39,265 nt of DNA from Bacillota bacterium (GTDB taxonomy: Bacteria > Bacillota > Sulfobacillia > Symbiobacteriales > Symbiobacteriaceae). Made by a program: the position numbers and the translations under genes. Shown here one piece after another: positions 8,515-17,720 of this stretch; position 1 is the stretch's first letter, and the number at the start of each line of letters is the position of its first letter. Below the pieces are notes generated by a model that worked only from the letters and a program-made list of their open reading frames with translations, ran no database searches and was not told the DNA's origin. Location: assembly GCA_023623185.1 (NCBI GenBank), contig JAMNXV010000021.1, positions 1 through 39,265 of the forward strand, in the 5' to 3' direction.

Positions 8515-8796
8515 TCAGCCGAGCTTGATGAACTGCTCGATCACGACGTCAACTGCGGCCGTCGGATCCTCGCCGCGTTTCAGGGCTTCCGTCACCTGCA
8601 CGCCCATATTGCAGGCGGCGGCTTTCATGCCCACGCGGTTGATGGCCGCTTTCATGGCGCCCAGTTGGATGAGGATCTGCTCGCAGTCCTGCCCCTCTTC
8701 CAGCATTCGCTGCACACCCCGGGCCTGCCCCTCGATGCGCTTCAGGCGGCGCATCAGGTCTTCGTACAGTGCCGGGTTGGCTTCCTTGATGTTCAT
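8515..8796 (-). CDS. CsoR/DUF156-family repressor with non-canonical cysteines
   Basis: 93-aa all-helical regulator of the CsoR/RcnR/FrmR family, recognised from RRLKRIEGQARGVQRMLEEGQDC and the helical C-terminal half. Cys38 matches the first conserved ligand of CsoR. The positions that hold His and Cys in copper-sensing CsoR are Asn63 and Gln67 here. A second cysteine is at Cys62 instead. Copper sensing as in CsoR is therefore unlikely, and a thiol/persulfide or other sensor is plausible (inference). It has a near-consensus promoter and is convergent with trx, whose promoter carries a matching operator. Confidence 0.82.
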   Translation of the reverse strand: MNIKEANPALYEDLMRRLKRIEGQARGVQRMLEEGQDCEQILIQLGAMKAAINRVGMKAAACNMGVQVTEALKRGEDPTAAVDVVIEQFIKLG

Positions 8797-8816
8797 CCCA
8801 ACCGCCTCCTGCCATA

Positions 8817-8845
8817 AGATTACCGTACCCCGTATCCTGTGTCAA
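8817..8845 (-). promoter_or_regulatory. Promoter of the CsoR-family gene with operator-like spacer
   Basis: Minus strand -35 TTGACA (forward 8840-8845), 17-bp spacer, -10 TAATCT (forward 8817-8822). The spacer contains GGATACGGGGTACGG, sharing the ACGGGGTA core with the trx operator, so autoregulation is likely. Confidence 0.8.
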
Positions 8846-8857
8846 AGGGACAGAATG

Positions 8858-8883
8858 ACCCGCCGCACCGGCGTGCGGCGGGT
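8858..8883 (-). terminator. Hairpin after tpiA
   Basis: Perfect 11-bp stem ACCCGCCGCAC/GTGCGGCGGGT with a 4-nt loop, between the tpiA stop and the CsoR-family promoter. The T tract is weak on the minus strand, so it is a probable but not certain terminator for pgk-tpiA. Confidence 0.55.
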
Positions 8884-8927
8884 GTGCCAAGGCGAGTCCG
8901 GACGGGCGGCCTCTTGGGCGCTGACGC

Positions 8928-9683
8928 CTAACGGGCGGCCTCGCAGATCGCGGCGAAGGAAGCCGGGTCGAGGCTGGCGCCGCCCACCAGCGCCCCGTCG
9001 ATATCCGGCTGGGCCATGTAGCTGGCCATGTTGGCGGGCTTCACCGACCCGCCGTACTGGATGCGCACCCGCGCGGCGGCGTCCGCACCGAAGGTCTCCG
9101 CCACCACGGCCCGCACGGCGGCGATGCGCGCCTGCGCGTCGCCCGGATCGCAGTTCTTGCCGGTGCCGATGGCCCACACCGGCTCGTACGCGATGATCAG
9201 GCCCGCCACCTGCTCGGCCGTCAGCCCTTCCAGGCCGGCCAGGAGCTGCCGCCGGTTCACCGCATCGGCCTGGCCGGCCTGCTGCTCCTCCAGCGTCTCT
9301 CCGATGCAGAGGATGGGGGTCAGGTTGTGCTCCAGCGCGGCGCGCACCTTCGCACCGACCACCTGGTCGCTCTCACCGAAGAGCCGCCTCCGCTCCGAGT
9401 GACCGAGGATCACGTACTTGCAGCCCGCATCGACCAGCATGGCGCCGGAGACCTCGCCGGTGAAGGCTCCGGACGGCTGGTCGCTCATGTTCTGCGCCCC
9501 AAGTCCCACCTGGCTGCCCTTCAGCCCCTCGGCCACCGCGGCCAGCGCGGTGAAGGGCGGGCAGATCACGATCTCGACCCCGGCCAGGTCCCGCGCCCGG
9601 GGCAGGAAGTCCGCCAGGAACTGCCGGGCCTCCGTCTGCGTCTTGTGCATCTTCCAGTTCGCTGCAACAACGGGTGTCCGCAT
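8928..9683 (-). CDS. tpiA: Triosephosphate isomerase
   Basis: 251-aa TIM-barrel enzyme interconverting dihydroxyacetone phosphate and glyceraldehyde 3-phosphate. Active-site residues are visible: Asn/Lys in AANWKMHK, the histidine in ILGHSERR, the catalytic glutamate in AYEPVWAIGTG, and the phosphate-binding YGGSVKP. The start is placed at MRTPVVAANWK, 9 nt after GGAGG. An in-frame upstream extension of seven codons has no better ribosome site. It follows the NTF2-like gene and pgk on the same strand. Confidence 0.96.
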   Translation of the reverse strand: MRTPVVAANWKMHKTQTEARQFLADFLPRARDLAGVEIVICPPFTALAAVAEGLKGSQVGLGAQNMSDQPSGAFTGEVSGAMLVDAGCKYVILGHSERRRLFGESDQVVGAKVRAALEHNLTPILCIGETLEEQQAGQADAVNRRQLLAGLEGLTAEQVAGLIIAYEPVWAIGTGKNCDPGDAQARIAAVRAVVAETFGADAAARVRIQYGGSVKPANMASYMAQPDIDGALVGGASLDPASFAAICEAAR

Positions 9684-9716
9684 GGCATGGGTCCTCCTTT
9701 GCACGTCGCGTCCCGG

Positions 9717-10160
9717 CTAACGGCCCCAGTCGGCGATGAGCCAGGGCTTGCCGGCGCCCTCCCGCACCAGCACGAAGTAGGCCCACTGGGGCCCCTCCAC
9801 CAGACTGGGATCGCGCCGCTCCTCACCGGGCACCAGTTCCAGTTCATACTCAACCCGCAGGACCTGCTGCTCGCCGTAGCCGGGTACGCGCACCGCCGGC
9901 GCGTCCGGCGCGGGGGTCACCCCGGTCACGCGCGCCGCCTTCACCGAAAGCCGCCGGCGGTCCAGGGTGGTCGGCCCGCTGTACAGGCGGGCCCGCTGAG
10001 GCGTCAGCGTTGCCAGAATCCACTCCAGGTCATGGGCCTCAATCGCACGGAAGTGCTCCTCCACCACCTCTGCCGGCTCAGCCTGCGCCCGCCGGCGCAG
10101 CCACGCCGCAGCAGGCGATTCCGGCTGCCGGCGCCCGAAGATCCTACCCAGCAGGTTCAT
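9717..10160 (-). CDS. NTF2/SnoaL-like protein of unknown function
   Basis: 147-aa soluble protein with no signal peptide. An N-terminal helix (VVEEHFRAIEAHDLEWILATLTP) followed by alternating strands ending in WAYFVLVREGAGKPWLIADWG is the pattern of NTF2-like alpha/beta cone folds such as DUF4440/DUF4829 proteins. Its ATG overlaps the pgk stop codon (TAATG), so it is translationally coupled to pgk, and it is followed by tpiA. No catalytic residues can be named. Its insertion between pgk and tpiA is unusual. Confidence 0.72.
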   Translation of the reverse strand: MNLLGRIFGRRQPESPAAAWLRRRAQAEPAEVVEEHFRAIEAHDLEWILATLTPQRARLYSGPTTLDRRRLSVKAARVTGVTPAPDAPAVRVPGYGEQQVLRVEYELELVPGEERRDPSLVEGPQWAYFVLVREGAGKPWLIADWGR

Positions 10161-11338
10161 TACGGCTTCACGGCGAGACAGGCGACGCCGGGAAGCTCCT
10201 TCCCCTCCAGGAACTCCAGCGATGCGCCGCCACCGGTGGAGACGTGGGTCATCCGGTCGGCCAGGCCCGCCGCCTCGACGGCGGCCACGGAGTCTCCGCC
10301 GCCCACGATCGTCACACCCTCGCTGTCGGCCATCGCCTGGGCCACGGCGAAGGTTCCCCGCGCGAAGGGCTCCATCTCGAACACGCCCATCGGGCCGTTC
10401 CAGACCACGGTGCGGGCCTCCCGGATGGCCGCGGCGAACGCGCGGGCGCTCTCCGGCCCGATGTCCAGGGCCATCCAGCCCTCCGGAATGGCGTCGGCCC
10501 GGACCACACGCTGCTGGGCTTCCGCCTTGAACTCCGAGGCCACCACCAGGTCGGATGGCAGGAGGATCTTGTCGCCGCCCTTCGCGAGCAACTCCCTCGC
10601 CGTGTCGAGCCGGTCCTCCTCCACCAGCGACTGGCCGGTGGGCAGGCCCTTGGCCCGCAGGAACGTGTTGGCCATGCCGCCGCCGATGATCAGCCGGTCG
10701 ACCTTGGTCAGGAGGTTCTCGATGACCATGATCTTGTCAGAGACCTTGGCGCCGCCGATGATGGCCACGAACGGCCGGTCGGGGTCGGACAGGGCCTTGC
10801 CCATGATGTCGACCTCTTTCTGCATCAGGAAGCCGGCGACACGCACCTCCATGTGGTCCGCCACGCCCCGGGTCGAGGCGTGCGCCCGGTGGGCGGTGCC
10901 GAACGCGTCGTTCACGAAGATCTCGCCCAGGCGCGCGAGCTGCGCGGCGAACTCGGGGTCGTTCTTCTCCTCCCCCGGATGGAAGCGGACGTTCTCCAGC
11001 AGGACCACCGAGCCGGGCGGCTGCGAGGCCACGAGCCGCTCCACGTCCTCGCCGATGCAGTCCGGGGCGAACTCCACCGGCCGGTCCAGCAGCTCAGACA
11101 GGCGCCGCGCACAGGGGGCCAGGGAGAACGCCTCGTTCCGCTTGCCCTTGGGCCGCCCCAGGTGCGAGGCCAGTACCACGACCGCCCCTTCCTCCACCAG
11201 GTACCGAATGGTGGGCAGGGCAGCCCGTATCCGGGTGTCATCGGTGATGCGGCCATCCTCCAGCGGGACGTTGAAATCGACGCGCACGAAGGCGCGCCTG
11301 CCCTTGACATCGATGTCGCGCACGGTCATCAAGGCCAT
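10160..11338 (-). CDS. pgk: Phosphoglycerate kinase
   Basis: 392-aa glycolytic kinase transferring phosphate from 1,3-bisphosphoglycerate to ADP. Landmarks are [21 protein letters not shown] at the start of the N-domain, [47 protein letters not shown], and the C-domain [17 protein letters not shown] and [10 protein letters not shown]. The reading frame is open far upstream, but the start is set at MALMTVRD, which has an AAAGGTGGAG site. It is first in pgk, NTF2-like, tpiA. No gapA is adjacent. Confidence 0.96.
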   Translation of the reverse strand: MALMTVRDIDVKGRRAFVRVDFNVPLEDGRITDDTRIRAALPTIRYLVEEGAVVVLASHLGRPKGKRNEAFSLAPCARRLSELLDRPVEFAPDCIGEDVERLVASQPPGSVVLLENVRFHPGEEKNDPEFAAQLARLGEIFVNDAFGTAHRAHASTRGVADHMEVRVAGFLMQKEVDIMGKALSDPDRPFVAIIGGAKVSDKIMVIENLLTKVDRLIIGGGMANTFLRAKGLPTGQSLVEEDRLDTARELLAKGGDKILLPSDLVVASEFKAEAQQRVVRADAIPEGWMALDIGPESARAFAAAIREARTVVWNGPMGVFEMEPFARGTFAVAQAMADSEGVTIVGGGDSVAAVEAAGLADRMTHVSTGGGASLEFLEGKELPGVACLAVKP

Positions 11339-11394
11339 CTTTCGACTCCACCTTTCTCGCATGGCGCCCCGGCCGGGGCGGGATGATCCCCTGA

Positions 11395-11481
11395 CTTTGT
11401 TAAACCCCTCAACAAAAGATTTTCCACGGAAATGGAAAAATCCCTTCCCGCGGCTTAGTATTCTTCCGGCACCGCGCGGTG
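11395..11481. promoter_or_regulatory. Cluster of inverted repeats between pgk and the LysR gene
   Basis: Three palindromes lie in the 237-bp divergent intergenic region: CTTTGTT/AACAAAAG at 11395-11418 (loop AAACCCCTC), GATTTTCCA/TGGAAAAATC at 11418-11442, and CACCGCGCGGTG at 11470-11481. They are candidate operators for the divergent LysR-type protein or another glycolytic regulator. No confident promoter was read for either gene. Confidence 0.45.
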
Positions 11482-11575
11482 ATACAGATAGGTTTTGTTT
11501 AGCATCCGGATAGATTCTTTTTATGGTATCGTATAGGCAGGATGAATGGAATCGCCAACCGGGAGGCGAGCGAGG

Positions 11576-12493
11576 ATGGATGTGCAAGGACTGGAGGCCT
11601 TCTGGTGGATTGCGAAAACCGGCAGCTTCAACCGGGCCGCCGAGCGGCTTTTCCTCACCCAGCCCTCGGTGACGGCCCGCATACAGGCCCTCGAGAAAGA
11701 GCTGGGGCAACTGCTCTTCGAACGCCGCCCCCGCGGCGTGCGTCTCACGGATGCCGGCAAGGCGCTGCTGCCTCACGCCGAGCGCGTCCTGCAGGACATC
11801 AAGCGGGCCCGCCAGGCGGTGCTCGACCTGCAGACGGCCAGCGGGGGAACGCTTTCCGTGGGCTCGGCCCTCACCACCTCTGCCTACCTGCTGCCCGATA
11901 TCCTGACGAAGTTCAAGAGCTCCTACCCCAAGGTGGAGGTGCTGGTGCACACCGGCCGCTCGCACCAGGTGCAGCAGCTGGTGCTGGACGACACCGTGCA
12001 GGTCGGGCTCGTGCACGCGCCGCTCCCCAACCATGCTGAGATCGTCACCTACCCGCTGTCGGAGGAGCCCATCCTGCTGGTCGTCCCGCCCGATCATCCC
12101 GTGGCCCGGCGAAAGGAGGTCTCGCTGGACGAGCTGACGCAGGAGTCGTTCATCACCACCGACCGGGCCTCCGGGTACTGGGCCCTGGTGGAGCAGTGGT
12201 GGGCAGGGCAGGGGTTCGTCCCCCATATTACAATGGAGCTGGATTCCATTGAAGCCGCCAAGCGCATGGTGCTCTGCGGACTCGGGCTGACCATGCTGCC
12301 TTATTCCACGGTGAAGTCCGAGATCGAGCTGAGCCAGGTGGTGGCGGTGCCGCTGGCCAACAGCGCCAACCTGAAACGGCAGAACATCCTCATCCACCGC
12401 CGGGGCAAGATCTGGAGCGGCACCGCCAAGGCCTTCCTCCGCGTGCTGGAGGAGTTGTTCCAGGTCAATCTGGGGTTGGAAGAGGAGGAGTGA
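11576..12493 (+). CDS. LysR-type transcriptional regulator
   Basis: 305-aa LTTR. The N-terminal winged helix-turn-helix is clear ([59 protein letters not shown]), followed by the two-lobed effector-binding domain from about residue 90. The start is set at MDVQGLEAF after GGGAGGCGAGCGAGG; ten in-frame upstream codons are less likely. It is divergent from pgk, where many Firmicutes have CggR, so control of pgk-tpiA or of its own downstream gene is possible. The effector is unknown. Confidence 0.9.
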   Translation: MDVQGLEAFWWIAKTGSFNRAAERLFLTQPSVTARIQALEKELGQLLFERRPRGVRLTDAGKALLPHAERVLQDIKRARQAVLDLQTASGGTLSVGSALTTSAYLLPDILTKFKSSYPKVEVLVHTGRSHQVQQLVLDDTVQVGLVHAPLPNHAEIVTYPLSEEPILLVVPPDHPVARRKEVSLDELTQESFITTDRASGYWALVEQWWAGQGFVPHITMELDSIEAAKRMVLCGLGLTMLPYSTVKSEIELSQVVAVPLANSANLKRQNILIHRRGKIWSGTAKAFLRVLEELFQVNLGLEEEE

Positions 12494-12502
12494 GCTGAAC
12501 GG

Positions 12503-12931
12503 GTGCGGTACTTCCCGTCTGAGCGGGCGCTGTGGTTCGCCCTGATCGTCTGGGTTCTCGTTCCCGGCATGCTGGTAGCCATGCTGGTCTTGCTGATCCG
12601 GGAGCCGAGCCCCTGGTGGGTCTGGCTCCTGGCCGGGGTGCTGCCGGCGCTCATCCAGGGCCTGATGTTCTGGATCTGGTTCCGCACGGGCTACACCATC
12701 ACCGAGAACGAACTGATCATCCAGTCGGCCTTCCTGACCTGGCGGATTCCCCTCGCCAGCATCAAGTATGTCCGGCCGACGCGAAGCCCCCTCTCGTCGC
12801 CCGCGCTGTCCATGAACCGCCTGGAGATCCGCACCAACAAGGGCTTCGCGCCCCTCATCTCTCCCAGGGACCGAGCGGCGTTCCTGCAGCTCCTGCGGGA
12901 GCGCTGCCCGCAAGTGGAGATCCGGGTCTGA
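12503..12931 (+). CDS. Small membrane protein with bacterial PH-like domain
   Basis: 142-aa protein with two N-terminal transmembrane segments (about residues 8-32 and 38-60). A soluble domain [20 protein letters not shown] with a following strand-rich region ends in an alpha helix ([18 protein letters not shown]). This is the layout of the DUF1200/bacterial PH family (YyaB/YdbT-like). The start is GTG, 10 bp after the LysR stop, so the pair is probably co-transcribed. No catalytic residues; function unknown, probably membrane associated. Confidence 0.75.
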   Translation: MRYFPSERALWFALIVWVLVPGMLVAMLVLLIREPSPWWVWLLAGVLPALIQGLMFWIWFRTGYTITENELIIQSAFLTWRIPLASIKYVRPTRSPLSSPALSMNRLEIRTNKGFAPLISPRDRAAFLQLLRERCPQVEIRV

Positions 12932-12944
12932 ACAACAATAACTC

Positions 12945-12975
12945 AGGGCTGCGCGTTCGTGCGCAGCCCTTTGCC
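12945..12975. terminator. Convergent terminator between PH-like gene and rpoN
   Basis: 10-bp stem AGGGCTGCGC/GCGCAGCCCT with loop GTTCGT, then TTTGCC on the plus strand. On the minus strand it is followed by a T-containing stretch (GAGTTATTGTTG). It can serve both converging transcripts. Confidence 0.75.
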
Positions 12976-12997
12976 GTGACCATCCGTATTCACCTGA

Positions 12998-14359
12998 CTA
13001 TCCGTAACGGCGCCGCTGGCCCGAGTTGGGCACGCCCATCTCGTCCCGGTACTTCGCGACGGTGCGGCGCGCGATCTTGAGCCCCTTGACCGCCAGCGCC
13101 TCGGCAAGCGCCTGGTCGGAGAGCGGCGCAGCCGGATCCTCCTGCCGGATCAGGTCCGCGATGAGCCGCTTCACCGCCTCCGCGGCCACCCCCTCCCCGC
13201 GGCCGGACTCCACGCCGCTGGAGAAGAAGTATTTCAGCTCGAACATGCCCTGCGGCGTCTGGGCCCACTTGCCGCTGGTGGCCCGGCTCACGGTCGACTC
13301 GTGCACCCCGACCGCCTCGGCCACCTCCCGCAGCGTGAGCGGACGCAGGTACCTGGGGCCGTGATCGAAAAAGTCCCGCTGAAACCGCACGATCGCCTCG
13401 GTCACCCGCAGCAAGGTCAGGCGGCGCTGCTCGATGGACTTGATCAGCCAGAGCGCCGACTGAATCCGGTCCTCCACGTAGCGGCGGGTCCTGCCGTCGG
13501 CGGTTTCCAGCAGCCGGCGGTAGTGGGCCGATATCGACAACCGCGGGAGGGGCGCCTCGTTGACCAGCACCACGTACTCCTGGCCCACCCGTTCCACCAC
13601 CACGTCGGGCACGACATACCGGGTCTCATCGGCGCCGCCGAAGCGACGCCCGGGCTTGGGGTCGAGGCTGCGGATCGCGTCCGCCGCCGCCTGCACCTCG
13701 GCCGTGTCCACGCCCAGCCGCTCAGCGATCCGGGGGATGCGCCCGGCGGCCAGGTCCCGCAGATGATGCCGGATCAGCTCAGGCACCAGCGGGTTCGGGT
13801 CGTCCAGGGTGGCCCATTGAATCAGGAGGCACTCCTGCAGCGACCGTGCCCCGACGCCCGGTGGATCCAGCGACTGAATCACCTGCAGCGCGGCTTCCAC
13901 CTGCTCCTCCGGGGCGCCCAGCTGCGCGGCGGCCTCCTCCACGGAAACGCTCAGGTAACCGTGGTCGTCGATGCAGCCGATGAGGAACCGGGCGATGCGC
14001 TCCTGCTTCCGGTCCAGCGGCAGCAGCCCCAGCTGGCTGTGCAGGTGCTCCGCGAGCGTGGGCAGCTTCGGCGTGTACGCCTCGAACGACGTCTCCTCGT
14101 CCCGGTCTGACGGCGCGCCGGCCCCGGGCAGGTCCCCGCGGCTCAGGAAATCCAGCAGCCGGCCCACTTCGGAGGGCGCCCCCTCCTCCACGGGCTCCCG
14201 GGGCTCTGCCTCCAGGCAGGGATTCTCCAGCAGTTCGCCGGCGATCAGTTCGCCCAGCTCGGCTACCGGCTTCTGCAGCACCGTGATGGCCTGGCGCAAC
14301 TCGGGTGTCATCACCAGGCGCTGGGTCTGCTGCATTCGAAGCTCAAAACCGAGACGCAT
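12998..14359 (-). CDS. rpoN: RNA polymerase sigma-54 factor
   Basis: 453-aa sigma-54. Region I is Gln/Leu-rich (LGFELRMQQTQRLVMTPELR), the central core-binding domain contains SIEQRRLTLLRVTEAIV, and the C-terminal domain has the helix-turn-helix LREVAEAVGVHESTVSRATS and the RpoN box ARRTVAKYRDEM that reads the -24 element. The start is set at MRLGFELRM with GGGGGGTG upstream. It begins 35 bp after pstB and is probably co-transcribed with the pst genes. No sigma-54 activator and no convincing -24/-12 promoter was seen in the window. Confidence 0.95.
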   Translation of the reverse strand: MRLGFELRMQQTQRLVMTPELRQAITVLQKPVAELGELIAGELLENPCLEAEPREPVEEGAPSEVGRLLDFLSRGDLPGAGAPSDRDEETSFEAYTPKLPTLAEHLHSQLGLLPLDRKQERIARFLIGCIDDHGYLSVSVEEAAAQLGAPEEQVEAALQVIQSLDPPGVGARSLQECLLIQWATLDDPNPLVPELIRHHLRDLAAGRIPRIAERLGVDTAEVQAAADAIRSLDPKPGRRFGGADETRYVVPDVVVERVGQEYVVLVNEAPLPRLSISAHYRRLLETADGRTRRYVEDRIQSALWLIKSIEQRRLTLLRVTEAIVRFQRDFFDHGPRYLRPLTLREVAEAVGVHESTVSRATSGKWAQTPQGMFELKYFFSSGVESGRGEGVAAEAVKRLIADLIRQEDPAAPLSDQALAEALAVKGLKIARRTVAKYRDEMGVPNSGQRRRYG

Positions 14360-14394
14360 GGCCGACACCCCCCAGCATGCTGCTCTGCTGTAGG

Positions 14395-15194
<800 letters not shown>

Positions 15195-15195
<1 letters not shown>

Positions 15196-15992
15196 CACCG
15201 CACCCGCCTCCCGCCCAGCAGCAGATGGGCGAATATGTTCACAAACAGGACCCCGCACACCAGGGCCAGCGCCGTGGCGTAGGCCCGACCGTCGGAGAGC
15301 CCCTCGCCCGCCAGGATGTAGAGGTGGACGGCCATGGGCCGGCCCGGATCCAGGGGCGACCGCGGCAGGGCCAGGTCGGTGCCCGCGGTCAGCAGCACCG
15401 CCGCGGTCTCGCCCACGGCCCGCCCCAGGGCCAGCAGGGCGCCCGTCAGGATGCCGGGGGCCGCCTGCGGCAGCACGATCCGGCGGATGGCGTCCCACCG
15501 TGCGGCCCCCAGCGCGGCAGCCCCCTCCCGCAGTTCCTGCGGCACGGCGGCCACAGCCTCCTCGCTGGTGCGGATGACCGTCGGCAGCAGCATGACGGCC
15601 AGCGTCGCGCTGCCCGAAAGCAGCGAGGGCCCCCACCCCAGCCGCACGACGAACACCGCAAACCCGAAGAGGCCGAAGAGGATGGAGGGAACGCCCGCCA
15701 GCGTCTCGGTGAGGCTGCGGATGAGACCGACGATCCGGCCCGGGGGCGCGTACTCCACCAGGTAGAGCGCGGTGCCGACCCCCAGCGGGAGGCTGAATGC
15801 CAGCGCGCCGGCGGCCAGCCACAGGGTGGACAGGATGACGGAGAGGATGCCGCCCTCGCGGCCGGCGCCCGCCGGCAGGGTGAACAGGAAGTCGGACGTG
15901 AGGCTCCCGGCTCCTTTGACAGCCACCGCGGCCACCAGGCCGGCCATCACGCCGGAGACGACGAGCGCCAGGGCGCTGAGCAGCGGCCTCAC
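15195..15992 (-). CDS. pstA: Phosphate ABC transporter permease PstA
   Basis: 265-aa permease with about six membrane segments. The conserved PstA block LTETLAGVPSILFGLFGFAVF and the EAA loop LGAARWDAIRRIVLPQAAPGI are visible, followed by ALGRAVGETAAVLLTAG. The start GTG overlaps the pstC stop by four bases (GTGA) with GGAGGGCGGCGCG upstream. With PstC it forms the phosphate channel. The reading frame continues open upstream over pstC but that part is non-coding in this frame. Confidence 0.92.
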
Positions 15993-16822
15993 CGCGCCGC
16001 CCTCCCTCCGGCGGCGAGCCGGGCAGCCTGGGTGACGGCCAGGTTGAGCAGGAGGAGCAGCGCGCCGCTGGCAAACAGCGCCTCCCGGTGACGGCCGGCC
16101 GCGTAGGCCATCTCCAGGGCGATGTTGCCCGTCAGGGTGCGGGCCGGATCCAGGGGCGAGCGGGGCACGGCCGCGGCGTTGCCCAGCACCATCAGCACGG
16201 CCATCGTCTCGCCCAGGGCACGCCCCAGCGCAAGGACCACCGCAGCCGTGAGGCCGCTCTTCGCCGCGGGCAGGAGCAGCCTCCACGCCACCTGCCCCGG
16301 CGTGGCGCCCAGCGCGTACGCCCCCTCCCGCAGCGCGGGGTCCACCGCCCGCAGCGCATCCTCGGAAACCGCGGCGATCGTCGGCAGCACCATGAACGCC
16401 AGCACCAGGCAGCCGGCCAGCAGGCTGAAGCCGAGCCCGCCGAAGACCCGGCTGATCCAGGGCACGATGAGGTTCAGCCCCAGGAAGCCGAAGACGACGC
16501 TGGGCACGGCCGCCATTCCCTGGAGCGCGGGCCTGACCACCCCCGCCAGCCGGGGCGACGCGACGTCGGCGAGGAAGAGGCCGAGCCCAATGCCCGCCGG
16601 TACGGCCAGCGTCAGGCTGCCGAGGGTGACCAGGGCCGAACCCGCCAGCAGCGGGAGCACGCCGAACTTTCCGTCCTCCGGGCTCCAGACCGCCCCGAAC
16701 AGGTGGGGCAGGGCGGGCCAGCCCTCCACGGTCACCGCCAGCGCGATCAGGAGAACGCCGGCTGAGGCCACGGCGGCCAGCGCCGCCAGGGCGGCGCGCG
16801 CAAGACGGTCCCGCACATCCAT
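15989..16822 (-). CDS. pstC: Phosphate ABC transporter permease PstC
   Basis: 277-aa membrane permease, partner of PstA. Characteristic blocks are LFGAVWSPEDGKFGVLPLLAGS near the N-terminus, GMAAVPSVVFGFLGLNLIVP, and the EAA loop ALGATPGQVAWRLLLPAAKSG with LGRALGETMAVLMVLGN. It starts with ATG, 55 bp after pstS, and is translationally coupled to pstA. Length is slightly short compared with E. coli PstC but typical for Bacillota. Confidence 0.93.
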   Translation of the reverse strand: MDVRDRLARAALAALAAVASAGVLLIALAVTVEGWPALPHLFGAVWSPEDGKFGVLPLLAGSALVTLGSLTLAVPAGIGLGLFLADVASPRLAGVVRPALQGMAAVPSVVFGFLGLNLIVPWISRVFGGLGFSLLAGCLVLAFMVLPTIAAVSEDALRAVDPALREGAYALGATPGQVAWRLLLPAAKSGLTAAVVLALGRALGETMAVLMVLGNAAAVPRSPLDPARTLTGNIALEMAYAAGRHREALFASGALLLLLNLAVTQAARLAAGGRAAR

Positions 16823-16877
16823 CCCCCCAGATCTTCCTGAAGCGATGGATATGCGGAACCGTCACATATGAGACAGG

Positions 16878-17657
16878 CTATCGGACCGGGAGCAATCCCT
16901 CGTCCGCCACTAACCGCTGCCCGGCGGGACTCAGGGCGTACATCAGGAAGGCCCGCGCCTCGCCCGAAGGGGGGCCCAGCGTGACCAGGCTGAGCGGGCG
17001 CACCAGGGGGTATCCGGGCTCGCCGGGCAGTCGCCCGTCGACGCGCACCAGCTTGACCCCGCCGGCCCGGGCGACGCCCAGGCTCAGATAGCCCACCGCG
17101 GCCGGATCGTTCCGGATGGCCAGCCGGATGACCCCGTTGCTGTTCTGCACGGCGGTCAGGGGGTGAATCGGGCCGACGAGCTCCCGGAACGCCTCCCGCG
17201 AGCCCGATCCCGCCTCGCGGCTGATAAGGTGCACCCGGCCCGCGGGGCTCCCCAGCTCGGCCCAGTCCCGGATCTCGCCGGAAAAAAGGCGGCGCAGCTC
17301 GGCCAGAGTCAGCCCCTCCACGGGGTTGGACGGGTGGACGGCGATGGCGAGCACATCCCAGGCGATGACGTGCGCCCGGAACCCCTCGCGGACCTCCTCG
17401 GGCGTGAGTCTCCGGGAGATGGTGGCCAGATCCGCCACCCCGGTTCGCAGGGCCTGCAGGCCCGCCGTGGACCCGACGCCCTGAGCGGAGACCCGTGCGC
17501 CGCCGGCCGCCTGGTAGCCCTCGGCCAGCATCTCCGCCAGGGGCTGGAGCGAGGTCGAACCGGCGATGCGCAGGCCGACGCTGGAGCGGCCGCAGCCCGC
17601 GAGCAGGGCGGCGAGCAGGGAGAGGATCAGCACGGTTTGCCTCGTATACGCGCGCAT
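16878..17657 (-). CDS. pstS: Phosphate-binding lipoprotein PstS
   Basis: 259-aa periplasmic-binding-type lipoprotein. Signal peptide with lipobox LAGC (Cys22) at MRAYTRQTVLILSLLAALLAGC. The phosphate-binding motifs are IAGSTSLQPL, GVGSTAGLQAL and REAGSGSREAF, with AVQNSNGVIRLAI downstream. It captures phosphate for PstCAB. The ribosome site CAGGAGGCGCCTC precedes the ATG. It begins 63 bp after dapF on the same strand with no terminator visible, so expression may partly depend on the dapF promoter. No Pho box was recognised. Confidence 0.92.
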   Translation of the reverse strand: MRAYTRQTVLILSLLAALLAGCGRSSVGLRIAGSTSLQPLAEMLAEGYQAAGGARVSAQGVGSTAGLQALRTGVADLATISRRLTPEEVREGFRAHVIAWDVLAIAVHPSNPVEGLTLAELRRLFSGEIRDWAELGSPAGRVHLISREAGSGSREAFRELVGPIHPLTAVQNSNGVIRLAIRNDPAAVGYLSLGVARAGGVKLVRVDGRLPGEPGYPLVRPLSLVTLGPPSGEARAFLMYALSPAGQRLVADEGLLPVR

Positions 17658-17720
17658 GAGGCGCCTCCTGTTCAGGCCAGTCTTTCCCTAGCCTTTCCAG
17701 AAGGCGCCCCGCCGTTGCAT

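Noticed and set aside
11339-12913. Long in-frame N-terminal extension of pgk across the LysR region
   Set aside because: Pgk starts normally at MALMTVRD with its own ribosome site. The extension is antisense to the LysR and PH-like genes and lacks family similarity.
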